From Cryobacterium flavum (lineage in GTDB: Bacteria; Actinomycetota; Actinomycetes; Actinomycetales; Microbacteriaceae), in contig NZ_FNIB01000001.1 in assembly GCF_900103805.1 (NCBI RefSeq), positions 422,814-486,813 of the forward strand: DNA of 64,000 bases, read 5' to 3'. Shown one piece after another: positions 26,191 to 34,460 of the stretch. Under the pieces are notes generated by a model that saw nothing but the letters and a program-made list of their open reading frames with translations, was not told the origin of the DNA and did not search any database. A program made the translations under genes and the position numbers. Positions within the stretch are counted from its first letter, which is position 1; each line of letters opens with the position of its first letter.

Positions 26191-27471
26191 GTGATTGATC
26201 CGGTGCTGTTACGCGAAAACCCTGACCTCTTCAAGCGTTCGCAGGAGGCTCGTGGCGACTCCGTTGGAGCGGTGGATGCCGCGCTCGCCGCCGACGCCGA
26301 ACGGCGTTCGACGATCACCGCGTTCGAAGACCTGCGCGCCGCGCAAAACCTGTTCGGCAAGCGCGTCGCCGCAGCGCCCGGGGCCGAGAAGAAGGCGCTC
26401 GTTGCCGAGGCGCAAAGCCTCGCCGCTGAGGTGAAAGCCGCAGGAGTCATCGCGGGCGAGGCCGACGCTCGCTTCACCGCGATCGTCAAGACCATCGCGA
26501 ACCCGATCATCGACGGAGTTCCGGCCGGCGATGAGGCCAACTTCAAGACCCTGCGCACCCACGGCGATGCCCCGGTGTTCGACTTCGAGCCGCGCGACCA
26601 CCTCGAGCTCGGCGAACTGCTCGGCGCCATCGATATGGCCCGCGGCGCCAAGGTCTCCGGCACCCGTTTCTACTTCCTGAAGGGAATCGGCGCCCGCCTC
26701 GAGATTGCGCTCATGAACATGGCGCTCGACCGGGCGCTTGCGGCCGGCTTCGTGCCGCTCATCACCCCCACGCTCGTACGCCCCGAAATCATGGACGGCA
26801 CCGGCTTTCTCGGTGAGCACAACGATGAGGTCTACTACCTTCCCACTGACGACCTCTACCTCACCGGCACGAGCGAGGTCGCGCTCGCCGGGTACCACAA
26901 AGACGAGATCCTCGACCTGTCCGAGGAACCCCTGCGTTACGCCGGCTGGAGCACCTGCTACCGCCGCGAGGCCGGCTCGGGCGGAAAAGACACCCGCGGC
27001 ATCATTCGCGTGCACCAGTTCAACAAGCTCGAAATGTTCACCTACGTGCTGCCCGAGAACGCCGAGGCCGAGCACGACCGCCTCGTCGCCCTCCAGGAGG
27101 GCATGCTGCAGTCCCTCGGCCTCAGCTACCGCGTGATCGACGTCGCAGCCGGTGACCTCGGCGGAAGCGCGGCCCGCAAGTTCGATATCGAGGCCTGGGT
27201 GCCCACCCAGAACGCCTTCCGCGAGCTCACCAGCACGAGCAACTGCACCACCTACCAGGCGCGACGGTTGGACATCCGTTACCGCACCGACACGGGCAAG
27301 ACCGCGCCGGTCGCCACTCTCAACGGCACGCTCGCGACCACCCGCTGGCTCGTCGCCATGCTCGAAACGCACCAGCAAGCGGATGGCTCGGTGCGCGTCC
27401 CCGAGGCGCTGCGGCCCTACCTCGGCGGCCTCGAGGTTTTGACGCCGCTCCCGGTGAAGGGAGCGAAGTGA
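26191..27471 (+). CDS. serS: seryl-tRNA synthetase
   Basis: The 426-residue class-II synthetase has an N-terminal tRNA-binding coiled-coil arm (residues about 1-105, Ala/Glu rich), motif 2 [22 protein letters not shown] and the motif 3 region ending [21 protein letters not shown] 26191 begins the conserved [15 protein letters not shown] start. It overlaps the HAD gene by four bases. Two tRNA-Ser genes lie within the next 2.5 kb, a thematic though probably coincidental cluster. Confidence 0.95.
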   Translation: MIDPVLLRENPDLFKRSQEARGDSVGAVDAALAADAERRSTITAFEDLRAAQNLFGKRVAAAPGAEKKALVAEAQSLAAEVKAAGVIAGEADARFTAIVKTIANPIIDGVPAGDEANFKTLRTHGDAPVFDFEPRDHLELGELLGAIDMARGAKVSGTRFYFLKGIGARLEIALMNMALDRALAAGFVPLITPTLVRPEIMDGTGFLGEHNDEVYYLPTDDLYLTGTSEVALAGYHKDEILDLSEEPLRYAGWSTCYRREAGSGGKDTRGIIRVHQFNKLEMFTYVLPENAEAEHDRLVALQEGMLQSLGLSYRVIDVAAGDLGGSAARKFDIEAWVPTQNAFRELTSTSNCTTYQARRLDIRYRTDTGKTAPVATLNGTLATTRWLVAMLETHQQADGSVRVPEALRPYLGGLEVLTPLPVKGAK

Positions 27472-28283
27472 CGTCACAGGTCACGACCGAGCCGTGGCTC
27501 GTCGCCCTCGACATCGACGGCACTACCATGCACGAAGACGGCTCGATCAGCCAGGCCGTGATCGATGAGGTTGTGCGGCTCGCCGAGGCCGGGCACGAGG
27601 TCATGCTCGCCACCGGCCGGTCCGCAGCTGCAGCCCTGCCGGTGCTAGACCGCCTCGGCATTTCTCCGCGCTACGTGGTCTGCTCCAATGGGGCCATCAC
27701 CATGCACCGCGATGCCTCAGCGCCCCTGGGCTACCGACGCGAATGGGTCGAGACCTTCGACCCGAGCGACGTGCTCACCTCGATTCGGGCGCACCTCGGC
27801 TCGGCCCGGTTCGCGGTCGAAGACGAGCACGGTTTCTACCGGTACACCGAACCGATTCCCGATGCCACAATCGGCATGGACAGCGAACGGGTCGACTTCG
27901 ACGAGCTGTTGAAGCACAATGCGACCCGCGTGGTCGTTATCTCGCCCGACCACGACATGGAGGATTTTCTCCAAGTGGTCGAGCGCATGGGGTTGAATCG
28001 GGTGAGCTATGCGATCGGGTGGACCGCCTGGCTCGACATCGCGCCGGACGGCGTCAACAAGTCGACCGCGATGGAGCGAGTACGTGTGGCGGTCGGGGTT
28101 CCCCGCGAGCGGGTGATGGCCGTCGGCGACGGGCGCAACGATATTGACATGCTGGCGTGGGCCGCCGAATTCGGTCGCGGCGTGGCCATGGGCGAGTCGC
28201 CCGACGACGTTCTCGCCGCCGGGTCCGAGATCACCGGCAATGTGGAGATTGACGGCCTCGCCATGGTGTTGCGCACACTCTGA
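27468..28283 (+). CDS. Cof-type HAD phosphatase
   Basis: The 271-residue HAD-IIB hydrolase has the nucleophile motif [14 protein letters not shown] (motif I), TGRSAAAA (motif II), the Lys in DGVNKSTAM (motif III) and [13 protein letters not shown] (motif IV). It dephosphorylates a small phosphorylated metabolite. GTG 27468 overlaps the serS stop (GTGA), giving translational coupling, an arrangement seen in many Actinobacteria. Confidence 0.88.
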   Translation: MTSQVTTEPWLVALDIDGTTMHEDGSISQAVIDEVVRLAEAGHEVMLATGRSAAAALPVLDRLGISPRYVVCSNGAITMHRDASAPLGYRREWVETFDPSDVLTSIRAHLGSARFAVEDEHGFYRYTEPIPDATIGMDSERVDFDELLKHNATRVVVISPDHDMEDFLQVVERMGLNRVSYAIGWTAWLDIAPDGVNKSTAMERVRVAVGVPRERVMAVGDGRNDIDMLAWAAEFGRGVAMGESPDDVLAAGSEITGNVEIDGLAMVLRTL

Positions 28284-28402
28284 CTCGCATCCAGCCGTTT
28301 ATCAGGCCCCTCTGTCAGCCTGTATAGTCTGCCATCGGCTAGAATCGGGCCAGTTCGCCCAATTCTTTCCGCGCTGCAATTCGCGCGGGGAATGGGCAAC
28401 CG

Positions 28403-28487
28403 GGAGGGCTGTCCGAGCGGCCGATGGAGCCAGTCTTGAAAACTGGTGGGCAGAAATGTCTCGTGGGTTCGAATCCCACGCCCTCCG
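28403..28487 (+). tRNA. tRNA-Ser(TGA)
   Basis: Acceptor arms GGAGGGC (28403-28409) and GCCCTCC (28480-28486) pair, with discriminator G. The anticodon loop CTTGAAA between CCAGT and ACTGG gives TGA. There is a long variable arm typical of tRNA-Ser and a T-loop GGGTTCGAATCCC. CCA is not encoded. Confidence 0.96.
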
Positions 28488-28570
28488 CAGTACCAGCACA
28501 ATGCAAATCGCCGGCGCACAACGATTGTCGCCTCAGGCTGACCAGCCAACAACCCGATGAGAGGACATGA

Positions 28571-29854
28571 GTGAGCGACCAACTTCGCCCCCGCTCGAAC
28601 GGTTCCAAGAACCTCAAAACCGTTGCCCGTCACGGCCGCCTGAAGAAGTCGAACGCCGCCGTCACCGTGGCCAAGTTCATCGCGGGCAGCCTGGCCGTCG
28701 TTTTGGTCAGCGGATTCTCGGTCGGCGCGATTGCCACTTACGACGTCGCCACGAGCGTGCAGCCCAGCGTTCACCTCACCAATGAGACCAACGGCCCGGT
28801 TCCCTCGATCGGTGCCATCGACGGCGGCGTGAACATGCTCATCGTCGGCAGCGACAGCCGCGTCGGCCAGGACGCGGCCTTCGGCCCGGAAGACTCCACC
28901 GGCGACCTCAACGACGTCACGATGCTGCTGCACATCTCGGAAGACCACAGCAACGCCTCGGTCATCAGCTTTCCGCGCGACATGTTCGTGGCGATCCCCT
29001 CGTGCCCCGACCCCACGGGTGGCTCGTTTCGTGCGATGAGCAGCCAGAAAATCAACACCACGCTCACCTACGGTGGCCTGGCCTGCACCGTGCTGACCGT
29101 GGAGGAGCTCACCGGCCTCTCCATCCCGTTCGCGGCCGAGGTGCAGTTCAGCGGCGTCATGGCCATGTCCAGCGCTGTTGGCGGCGTTCCGGTCTGCGTA
29201 GCCAGCCGCATCGAAGATGAGTACACCGGTACCTTTCTCGACCCGGGTGAGCACGTGCTCGAGGGCTATGACGCGCTACAGTTTCTGCGCACCCGCCACG
29301 GCCTCGGCGATGGTGGCGACCTGACCCGCATCAACAACCAGCAGCTGTTCATGTCCTCGCTCGTGCGCACGATCAAGAGCGCTGACACCCTCTCCGATCC
29401 GACCAAGGTCTACGCTCTGGCCAAGGCAGTGACAGCGAATATGCGCCTCTCGGACAGCCTCAACAGCGTCACGACGCTCGCGTCCATCGCCATCGCTCTC
29501 AAAGACATCGACCTCAATCAGGTCGTCTTCGCCCAGGTGCCCACCGGCAGCACGACCGGCGGGGTCAAGGCCGTTCAACCGGCCTTTGACAACCTGTTCG
29601 AGGCGGTTGCGGCCGATCAGCCGCTGACCCTCAGCGGAACGACCGGCCGCGGTACCGAGGCTGACCCGAACGCTCCCGTCGAGGCAGCGCCGGTTCCCGT
29701 CGCAACCACCGACCCCTCGGCCGCGGCCGATCCGGCGGCAACTGAGGCCCCCGTGGCCACGGAAGCCCCGGGAGTCGTCCTGTCGGAGTCGGTGACGGGC
29801 CAAACGGCCGGCGACTATACCTGCACCAGAGGGCGCACGCTCGAGAACCAATAA
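28571..29854 (+). CDS. LytR-CpsA-Psr (LCP) family cell-wall glycopolymer ligase
   Basis: This 427-residue protein has a cytoplasmic Lys/Arg-rich N-terminus, one membrane helix (residues about 36-58), and an extracellular LCP domain (residues about 85-300) with the conserved Arg/Asp motifs NMLIVGSDSR, DVTMLLHIS, VISFPRDMF and LQFLRTRHG. It has an Ala/Pro/Thr tail with a final Cys. LCP proteins attach teichoic-acid-like or arabinogalactan polymers to peptidoglycan. GTG 28571 is used. Confidence 0.88.
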   Translation: MSDQLRPRSNGSKNLKTVARHGRLKKSNAAVTVAKFIAGSLAVVLVSGFSVGAIATYDVATSVQPSVHLTNETNGPVPSIGAIDGGVNMLIVGSDSRVGQDAAFGPEDSTGDLNDVTMLLHISEDHSNASVISFPRDMFVAIPSCPDPTGGSFRAMSSQKINTTLTYGGLACTVLTVEELTGLSIPFAAEVQFSGVMAMSSAVGGVPVCVASRIEDEYTGTFLDPGEHVLEGYDALQFLRTRHGLGDGGDLTRINNQQLFMSSLVRTIKSADTLSDPTKVYALAKAVTANMRLSDSLNSVTTLASIAIALKDIDLNQVVFAQVPTGSTTGGVKAVQPAFDNLFEAVAADQPLTLSGTTGRGTEADPNAPVEAAPVPVATTDPSAAADPAATEAPVATEAPGVVLSESVTGQTAGDYTCTRGRTLENQ

Positions 29855-29888
29855 CCGGGCGCGGGCATCTGTTTTGCCTGCCCGGGTT
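29853..29888 (+). terminator. hairpin after LCP gene
   Basis: AACCGGGC (29853-29860) pairs with GCCCGGGTT (29880-29888) immediately after the LCP stop, with TTT following. It probably ends the LCP transcript ahead of tRNA-Ser(GCT). Confidence 0.6.
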
Positions 29889-29956
29889 TGCATGGTCAGA
29901 GCGGATGCCCGCCTGCGGCTAAGATGGACGAGTGTGTTTGCGCAAGCAGGCGCCAA

Positions 29957-30047
29957 GGAGACGTCGCATAGTTCGGCTTAGTGCACCACCCTGCTAAGGT
30001 GGAGTACCCTTTACGGGGTACCGTGGGTTCAAATCCCACCGTCTCCG
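29957..30047 (+). tRNA. tRNA-Ser(GCT)
   Basis: Acceptor arms GGAGACG (29957-29963) and CGTCTCC (30040-30046) pair, with discriminator G. The anticodon loop CTGCTAA between CCACC and GGTGG gives GCT. A 20-nt variable arm (TACCCTTTACGGGGTA) is present. No encoded CCA. Its immediate 3' flank is duplicated at 43.24 kb. Confidence 0.96.
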
Positions 30048-30107
30048 CAGCCATTCGAACCCCTGAATCCCTTATAAACACTGGGACTCAGGGGTTTTCC
30101 TTTGCCC
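30045..30107 (+). repeat. island boundary repeat, left copy (tRNA-Ser terminator)
   Basis: It begins CCGCAGCCATTCGAACCC and contains a rho-independent terminator: the ACCCCTGA-TCCC arm pairs with GGGACTCAGGGGT and is followed by TTTT. A near-identical copy at 43241-43301 differs only in the loop (ttataa here, gtga there) and one base in the T-run. Confidence 0.85.
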
Positions 30108-30118
30108 GAAATAGAAGA

Positions 30119-30277
30119 AGCCTGATCATCACCACAAACCACGAATTCTCCCGCGGGGGAACGGTGTTCGGCGACGACAATATGGTCGCCGCCGCCATCG
30201 ACCGCATCGTCCACCACGGCCGGCTCCTCCAGCTTCGTGGCGAGTCCTACCGAGTAAAACACGCCCTCATGAAATAG
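30119..30277 (+). pseudogene. 3' remnant of IS21-family istB (ATP-binding transposition helper)
   Basis: The last ~52 codons match the IstB C-terminus: TNHEFSRGGTVFGDDNM, AAAIDRIVHHGRLLQLRGESYR and a final basic KHALMK. The upstream body of istB and all of istA are missing; the fragment starts abruptly after the boundary repeat. Confidence 0.75.
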
Positions 30278-30318
30278 CCGCCAGCACACCAGCCCGGGGA
30301 CGAAAACGTCCCCGAAAA

Positions 30319-30397
30319 CCGGCCGTTCTGACCACCGTGCTCAACTGGCCGGAAATCACGCCACACTGGCCGGATATTTATCGCACAAATGGCCGAC
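30319..30397. mobile_element. IS21-type terminal repeat region
   Basis: Directly after the istB stop, CTGGCCGG occurs at 30345 and 30366, with related ACCGGCCG at 30318 and ATGGCCGA at 30389, roughly every 21 bp. Multiple short repeats at about two-helical-turn spacing are characteristic of IS21-family ends. Confidence 0.5.
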
Positions 30398-30428
30398 ATA
30401 AAGTTGACAAAACACAGTCCACACGCAC

Positions 30429-30638
30429 CATCATCGCAACCTGGCTCTCGACTCCGAGGTCGTCACGGCCGGCAGCATCCAGATCACCAAACTGCGCGTC
30501 ATCGAAAACACCGGCGAAAACCGCAGCGGCCAACGGCTCGCCCGCGATGCCGCCACAACGCATTTCGTGGAAGCCGAGCTCGGCCAAAACGTCGCCGCCA
30601 CCCTGCACAAGGGCGACCCACCATTCAACATCTCGTGA
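30429..30638 (+). pseudogene. fragment resembling a single-stranded DNA-binding protein
   Basis: A frame lacking a start codon encodes SEVVTAGSIQITKLRVIEN, then TTHFVEAELGQNVAATLHKGD, ending at TGA 30636. The order of strands and the AENVA-x-LHKGD-type motif resemble the second half of an SSB fold. The N-terminal half appears to have been lost next to the IS21 end. The assignment is weak. Confidence 0.3.
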
Positions 30639-30651
30639 AAGGAAAACCCCA

Positions 30652-30834
30652 ATGAACGACCACGATAGCGAACTCGTCACTCAGGCCACCGAGCTGGCCG
30701 ACACGGCTCACTACCTGGCGCAAGCGACTCGACCCTGGCCCGGCGCTGCCCAGGGCGATTTTTCCCCCCTGCGCAAGCTGACCACGCCAAAGCAGTCTGG
30801 TGTCATGCCGTCCGCGCTCTCGTCCGAAGGCTGA
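30652..30834 (+). CDS. small hypothetical protein
   Basis: This 60-residue frame starts at ATG 30652 with an AAAGGAAA site. The first half is helical and acidic (NDHDSELVTQATELADTAHYLAQ); the second half looks disordered. It lies in IS debris and may itself be a fragment. No family is recognised. Confidence 0.35.
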   Translation: MNDHDSELVTQATELADTAHYLAQATRPWPGAAQGDFSPLRKLTTPKQSGVMPSALSSEG

Positions 30835-31218
30835 ATCCCCCGCGCCGACGACGATCAAACCCTCGCGTCATCAAACGCAAGGTCTCGAAATGGCCCGCCA
30901 AACGCTCTCGCCATGCCGACTGGCCACAACCCGCTCACGAGCCAGAAAGCATCATTCAAACACTTAACTGAACGGTATGGGGCTTAGCGTGTCCCCCGAT
31001 CGGGGTCAAGATGGTGACGAGCTAGGCACTAACAATGGCCTTCCGATTCCAGCCGTTCGTCATGGCTTCAGGCTATATCCCGCGACCCTTGGGCCTAGTT
31101 CGAAGCTGTCAAAGCCTCGCGTTTGGGCCCTTCTTGTTGCGTGAGTTTCAGTGGGTTGCACCGGTGTGTGAGGTACGTGCCGTTCCACGTGCGTGGACAA
31201 TCTACCCAGCCTTGACTT
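30835..31218. other. intergenic region before copper/sulfur genes
   Basis: No convincing gene is seen. A 12-nt palindrome CCCCGATCGGGG lies at 30994-31005. A putative -35 TTGACT at 31213-31218 directly abuts the CstR-type operator. Confidence 0.5.
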
Positions 31219-31234
31219 ATACCGCTAGGGGTAT
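31219..31234. promoter_or_regulatory. CsoR/CstR-type operator 1 (SHOCT-multicopper oxidase operon)
   Basis: ATACCGCTAGGGGTAT fits the CsoR-family operator shape (ATACC-N6-GGTAT). It lies directly after a TTGACT -35 element and 40 bp upstream of the SHOCT gene, so bound repressor would block the promoter. Confidence 0.7.
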
Positions 31235-31273
31235 GGTGGAGATACGGATCAGTAAACGAAAGGAAACGATCAG

Positions 31274-31525
31274 ATGATGTGGGGTAACGGAAGTATGGGA
31301 TGGTCCTGGGGGTTCGGCCTGCTAGCTATTGCGGGTGTCGCCGTGCTCATTTATGTCATTGTTCGTTTTTTGTCGAACAAATCCGGAAGCAATGACACGC
31401 GATCTGCTCCGAGGCAAGCTGATTCCGCCAGTGCCAGGCGGATTCTTGAAGAGCGTTTCGCTCGGGGGGAGCTCACTGCGGAGCAGTTGCGTGATCAGCT
31501 GCGGGTGCTCGAGGAGGGCCGGTAG
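31274..31525 (+). CDS. SHOCT-domain small membrane protein
   Basis: This 83-residue protein has a Gly/Trp/Met-rich start (MMWGNGSMGWSWG), one membrane helix (residues about 14-36) and a C-terminal SHOCT motif (ILEERFARGELTAEQLRDQL). Such proteins often accompany copper-resistance genes. It begins the operon under operator 1 with an AAAGGAAA site and overlaps the multicopper oxidase start by one base. Confidence 0.8.
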   Translation: MMWGNGSMGWSWGFGLLAIAGVAVLIYVIVRFLSNKSGSNDTRSAPRQADSASARRILEERFARGELTAEQLRDQLRVLEEGR

Positions 31526-33063
31526 TGCCAGGCCTTAGTCGCCGTAGTGCCCTGATCCTCGGCGGGGTGGGGATTGCAGGCACAGCTGTGGGGGGAACGG
31601 GTTTCTTCGTCAATCAACGGATCTACTCGACGACGTCACTGGCAATACCGTCCGGGAGCGACCTTGTGGAGCCTCCGGAGCTGCGAAGCATCAGCGGCAC
31701 TCTCGCCGTTGATCTTGAGTCTTCCCCCCAACAGGTGACCATTGCTGGCCGTGACGTGCGTGCGCTGAGTTACAACGGTGGCGTTCCCGGCCCCACACTG
31801 CGCGTTCGAGCGGGAGACACCCTCAGCGTCAGCCTTCGTAATGGTCTGGCCGATCCGAGCAACTTGCACGTGCACGGCCTTCACGTTTCGCCGGAGAACA
31901 ACGGCGACAACATGTTCGTCACCGTCGAAGCCGGCGACTCCTTTGATTACCAGTACGAATTGCCCGCCAATCACCCGCCGGGCGTCTACTGGTATCACCC
32001 GCACCATCACGGTTTCGTGGCCGATCAGGTATTCGGCGGGCTCTATGGCGCCATCATCGTCGAAGACCCCGACCCTATCCCTGCCAGCCGGGAACGCGTC
32101 CTCGTTATTTCCGACATGACCCTCGATTCCACGGGAACAATTTCAGCGGCCACAGCGATGGAGAAAATGTCCGGACGCGAGGGAGACCTCGTCCTGGTCA
32201 ACGGGCAACTCACCCCCAGCATGACTGCCCGCCCTGGTGAGCGGGAACGATGGCGCATCATCAATGCCTGCGTGTCCCGCTACCTGCGGCTACGTCTCGA
32301 CGGGCAGCAACTGTCCCTTCTCGGAATCGACTCCGGACGTTTCGAAGCCGCGCACGACGTCGACGAGGTCGTGCTGGCCCCCGGGAACCGGGCCGACCTT
32401 CTCGTCACCGGCACAGCCGGCACCTCCGTACTGCGTGCCCACACCTATGACCGAGGTACGTCCGGCGGAATGATGATGGGAGTCGGAGGCTCCGCTGGAG
32501 CCGACGACATCGCGCTGGCCACATTTCACGTAGCCGGTGACGACGTCGCCCCAGTCGCCGCCATACCCGGCCAGCCCGTTCCGCGTGACCTTCGCACGGC
32601 TACCGTAACCGCTCGACGCGAGTTGATCTTCGCGATGGGAATGGGCGGAAATATGGGCGGCGCAATGGGCGGGGAGACAGGCAGCGGCATGGGTGGAAAC
32701 ATGGATGGCGGCATGGGCGGAGGAGTGGGTGGGGGCATGATGTCAGCCACAATCAACGGCCAGGTATTCGATGCCACCCGGGTTGACACGACCGTGCAAT
32801 TCGACAGCGTGGAGGACTGGATGCTGACAAATACCAGTCCGCTCGATCACCCCATGCACCTGCACGTGTGGCCGATGCAGATCATTGAACAGTCAGGCCG
32901 GCCCGTCGAAACCATCATGTGGCAGGACGTCGTGAACATCCCGGCACGCAGCACAGTGCGCGTACGTATCGCGTTTGACGACTTCAGCGGACGTACCGTG
33001 TACCACTGCCACATTCTTGACCACGAAGACAGCGGAATGATGGGCGTCATCACCGCAAACTGA
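31525..33063 (+). CDS. multicopper oxidase with Tat-type signal and Met/Gly-rich insert
   Basis: The 512-residue exported copper enzyme is CueO/laccase-like. A twin-arginine signal (SRRSALILGG) is followed by three cupredoxin domains. The four copper-ligand motifs are intact: NLHVHGLH (about residue 113), WYHPHHHG (about 155), HPMHLHVWPM (about 442) and HCHILDHEDSGMM (about 493). A Met/Gly repeat insert at residues about 370-408 resembles the Met-rich Cu(I)-binding segment of CueO. It should oxidise Cu(I) or phenolic substrates outside the membrane. GTG 31525 overlaps the SHOCT stop. Confidence 0.9.
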   Translation: MPGLSRRSALILGGVGIAGTAVGGTGFFVNQRIYSTTSLAIPSGSDLVEPPELRSISGTLAVDLESSPQQVTIAGRDVRALSYNGGVPGPTLRVRAGDTLSVSLRNGLADPSNLHVHGLHVSPENNGDNMFVTVEAGDSFDYQYELPANHPPGVYWYHPHHHGFVADQVFGGLYGAIIVEDPDPIPASRERVLVISDMTLDSTGTISAATAMEKMSGREGDLVLVNGQLTPSMTARPGERERWRIINACVSRYLRLRLDGQQLSLLGIDSGRFEAAHDVDEVVLAPGNRADLLVTGTAGTSVLRAHTYDRGTSGGMMMGVGGSAGADDIALATFHVAGDDVAPVAAIPGQPVPRDLRTATVTARRELIFAMGMGGNMGGAMGGETGSGMGGNMDGGMGGGVGGGMMSATINGQVFDATRVDTTVQFDSVEDWMLTNTSPLDHPMHLHVWPMQIIEQSGRPVETIMWQDVVNIPARSTVRVRIAFDDFSGRTVYHCHILDHEDSGMMGVITAN

Positions 33064-33109
33064 CAGTAGCCGCAACCATCAATTCGAAAAAATGAATCAG
33101 GAGAAACCA

Positions 33110-33532
33110 ATGAACTACGCACACACCATCACCGTCTCGCTGCCCTACGAAGAAGCAGTCGCCAGAGTGCGCGAAGAACTAGCCAACCAGAGCTTCGGCG
33201 TTCTTACCGAAATCGACGTCCACGCGACCTTCGAAACGAAACTCGGCGTGGAAAGCGCACAGTCACTGGGCGAATACTTGATCCTGGGTGCGTGTAATCC
33301 GGCCCTCGCCGAACAAGCACTCACCGCAGAGCCCGACATGGGATTGCTGCTTCCGTGCAACGTCGTCATCCGACGAAGCCCATCAGCGACAATCACCACG
33401 GTGCAAGCTATCAACCCACAAACCATGGTCCAGCTCAGCAGCTCCCCAGGGATACAGAACGTTGCTGATCAAGCCGATGAACGTCTTCTCGCCGCGCTAG
33501 CCGCTCTGCAAGGAGAGAACAAAAGCAACTAA
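33110..33532 (+). CDS. DUF302 family protein
   Basis: This 140-residue cytoplasmic protein has the DUF302 pattern: SLPYEEAVARVREELANQSFGVLTEIDV near the N-terminus, LGACNPALAEQALTAEPDMGLLLPCNVVI in the middle. A role in metal or thiol stress has been suggested for the family; the exact activity is unknown. ATG 33110 with a CAGGAG site is preferred over ATG 33092. It is 46 bp downstream of the multicopper oxidase and is probably in the same operon. Confidence 0.82.
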   Translation: MNYAHTITVSLPYEEAVARVREELANQSFGVLTEIDVHATFETKLGVESAQSLGEYLILGACNPALAEQALTAEPDMGLLLPCNVVIRRSPSATITTVQAINPQTMVQLSSSPGIQNVADQADERLLAALAALQGENKSN

Positions 33533-33978
33533 TACGCGCTCTGGCCCGCGAGAGCACGGTGAGGGCTGTGCCGCTGGTTCTGCGTAAAGCAGCGCGCGGC
33601 GGCGCTCGTTCTGACATGAGGGCTGCCGCACATACCCGACCGCGGAACGAGGATGTCCTCGCCCGGGCCGTGCCAGCCGTTAGCGTCCGAGTAGCCGGGA
33701 CCAGAATGAGCCAGTCGATTTTTCTTTCACGTGCCCGGCGCATTGCTGGTTGCGTGGAACACCGCGCATGACCTGATCAACGTGCTGACCGCAGCCCGCC
33801 CACGTTGTTTTTTGACACACTTTGCAGGTGACGGAACGACACATAATGGATCTCCATTCAATAAGGTGAACTGCTAAAAGAATTATACCCCTAGGAGTAT
33901 TCTACTTAGGCGGGACAGGGACGTGCTCATGTGACCCTGCTGTGAAGCGGTCATGCGGTTTCTCACAGGGCGCGAGGT
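33533..33978. other. gene-poor interval containing operator 2
   Basis: No complete gene is seen. A start-less frame near 33722-33872 reads FFHVPGALLVAWNTAHDLIN and may be a gene scrap. The lower GC around 33800-33900 is unlike the flanks. Confidence 0.4.
33885..33900. promoter_or_regulatory. CsoR/CstR-type operator 2 (no intact gene downstream)
   Basis: ATACCCCTAGGAGTAT matches the other sites, with one mismatch to perfect dyad symmetry. No intact gene starts within reach in either direction. It may be a relic of a lost gene or control an RNA antisense to the thioredoxin gene. Confidence 0.6.
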
Positions 33979-34335
33979 TTAGCGGGCGGCGATACTGGCG
34001 CGCACGTCGTCCATGTTGAGGTTCTCGACGCCGGCAATGAGCTTTTCCAAGCTGGCTGCGTTGAGGGCGCCTGGCTGGGAAAAGACGAGTACGGAGTCCC
34101 GAAATGCCATCAGCGTGGGGATGGAGCGAATGCCCGCGGCTGCGGCCAATCCTTGTTCGGCTTCGGTGTCGACTTTTCCGAAAGTGATTGCGGGGTGTTT
34201 TTCAGACGCGGCGGTGAAGGTCGGGGCGAAACTGCGGCACGGGCCGCACCACTCGGCCCAGAAATCAACCAGCACGATGGGACTCTGGGCAATGGTCGCG
34301 TCAAAGGTGGTCTCGGTGAGATTGATAGTAGCCAT
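33979..34335 (-). CDS. thioredoxin-family protein
   Basis: This 118-residue protein has the classic WAEWCGPCRSFAPTF active site (about residues 27-41), cis-Pro in RSIPTLMAF and a typical thioredoxin length. ATG 34335 gives MATINLTETTF; the GTG 34341 extension is less likely. It is divergent from the CstB-like gene and shares its two palindromic operators, pointing to a role in reducing persulfides or disulfides during sulfur stress. Confidence 0.92.
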   Translation of the reverse strand: MATINLTETTFDATIAQSPIVLVDFWAEWCGPCRSFAPTFTAASEKHPAITFGKVDTEAEQGLAAAAGIRSIPTLMAFRDSVLVFSQPGALNAASLEKLIAGVENLNMDDVRASIAAR

Positions 34336-34346
34336 ACACACAGACT

Positions 34347-34383
34347 ATACCCTTAGGGGTATCTTGCATACCGTGCGGGGTAT
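34347..34383. promoter_or_regulatory. CsoR/CstR-type operators 3 and 4 (trx / cstB divergent promoter)
   Basis: There are two palindromes: ATACCCTTAGGGGTAT (34347-34362) and ATACCGTGCGGGGTAT (34368-34383), with centres 21 bp apart, or two helical turns. They lie between the divergent thioredoxin and CstB-like genes, so tetramers on the same DNA face could control both. Confidence 0.78.
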
Positions 34384-34460
34384 GTGCGAGACTAGCGCAC
34401 ATACCCACTACACGCCCCAACTCGTGTCGGCGTGATGGGCCCCGACCTTTGGAGGCCACG

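Noticed and set aside
31035..31277. 80-residue frame upstream of the SHOCT gene
   Set aside because: It runs through the -35, the operator and the ribosome site of the SHOCT gene and shows no domain or ribosome site of its own.
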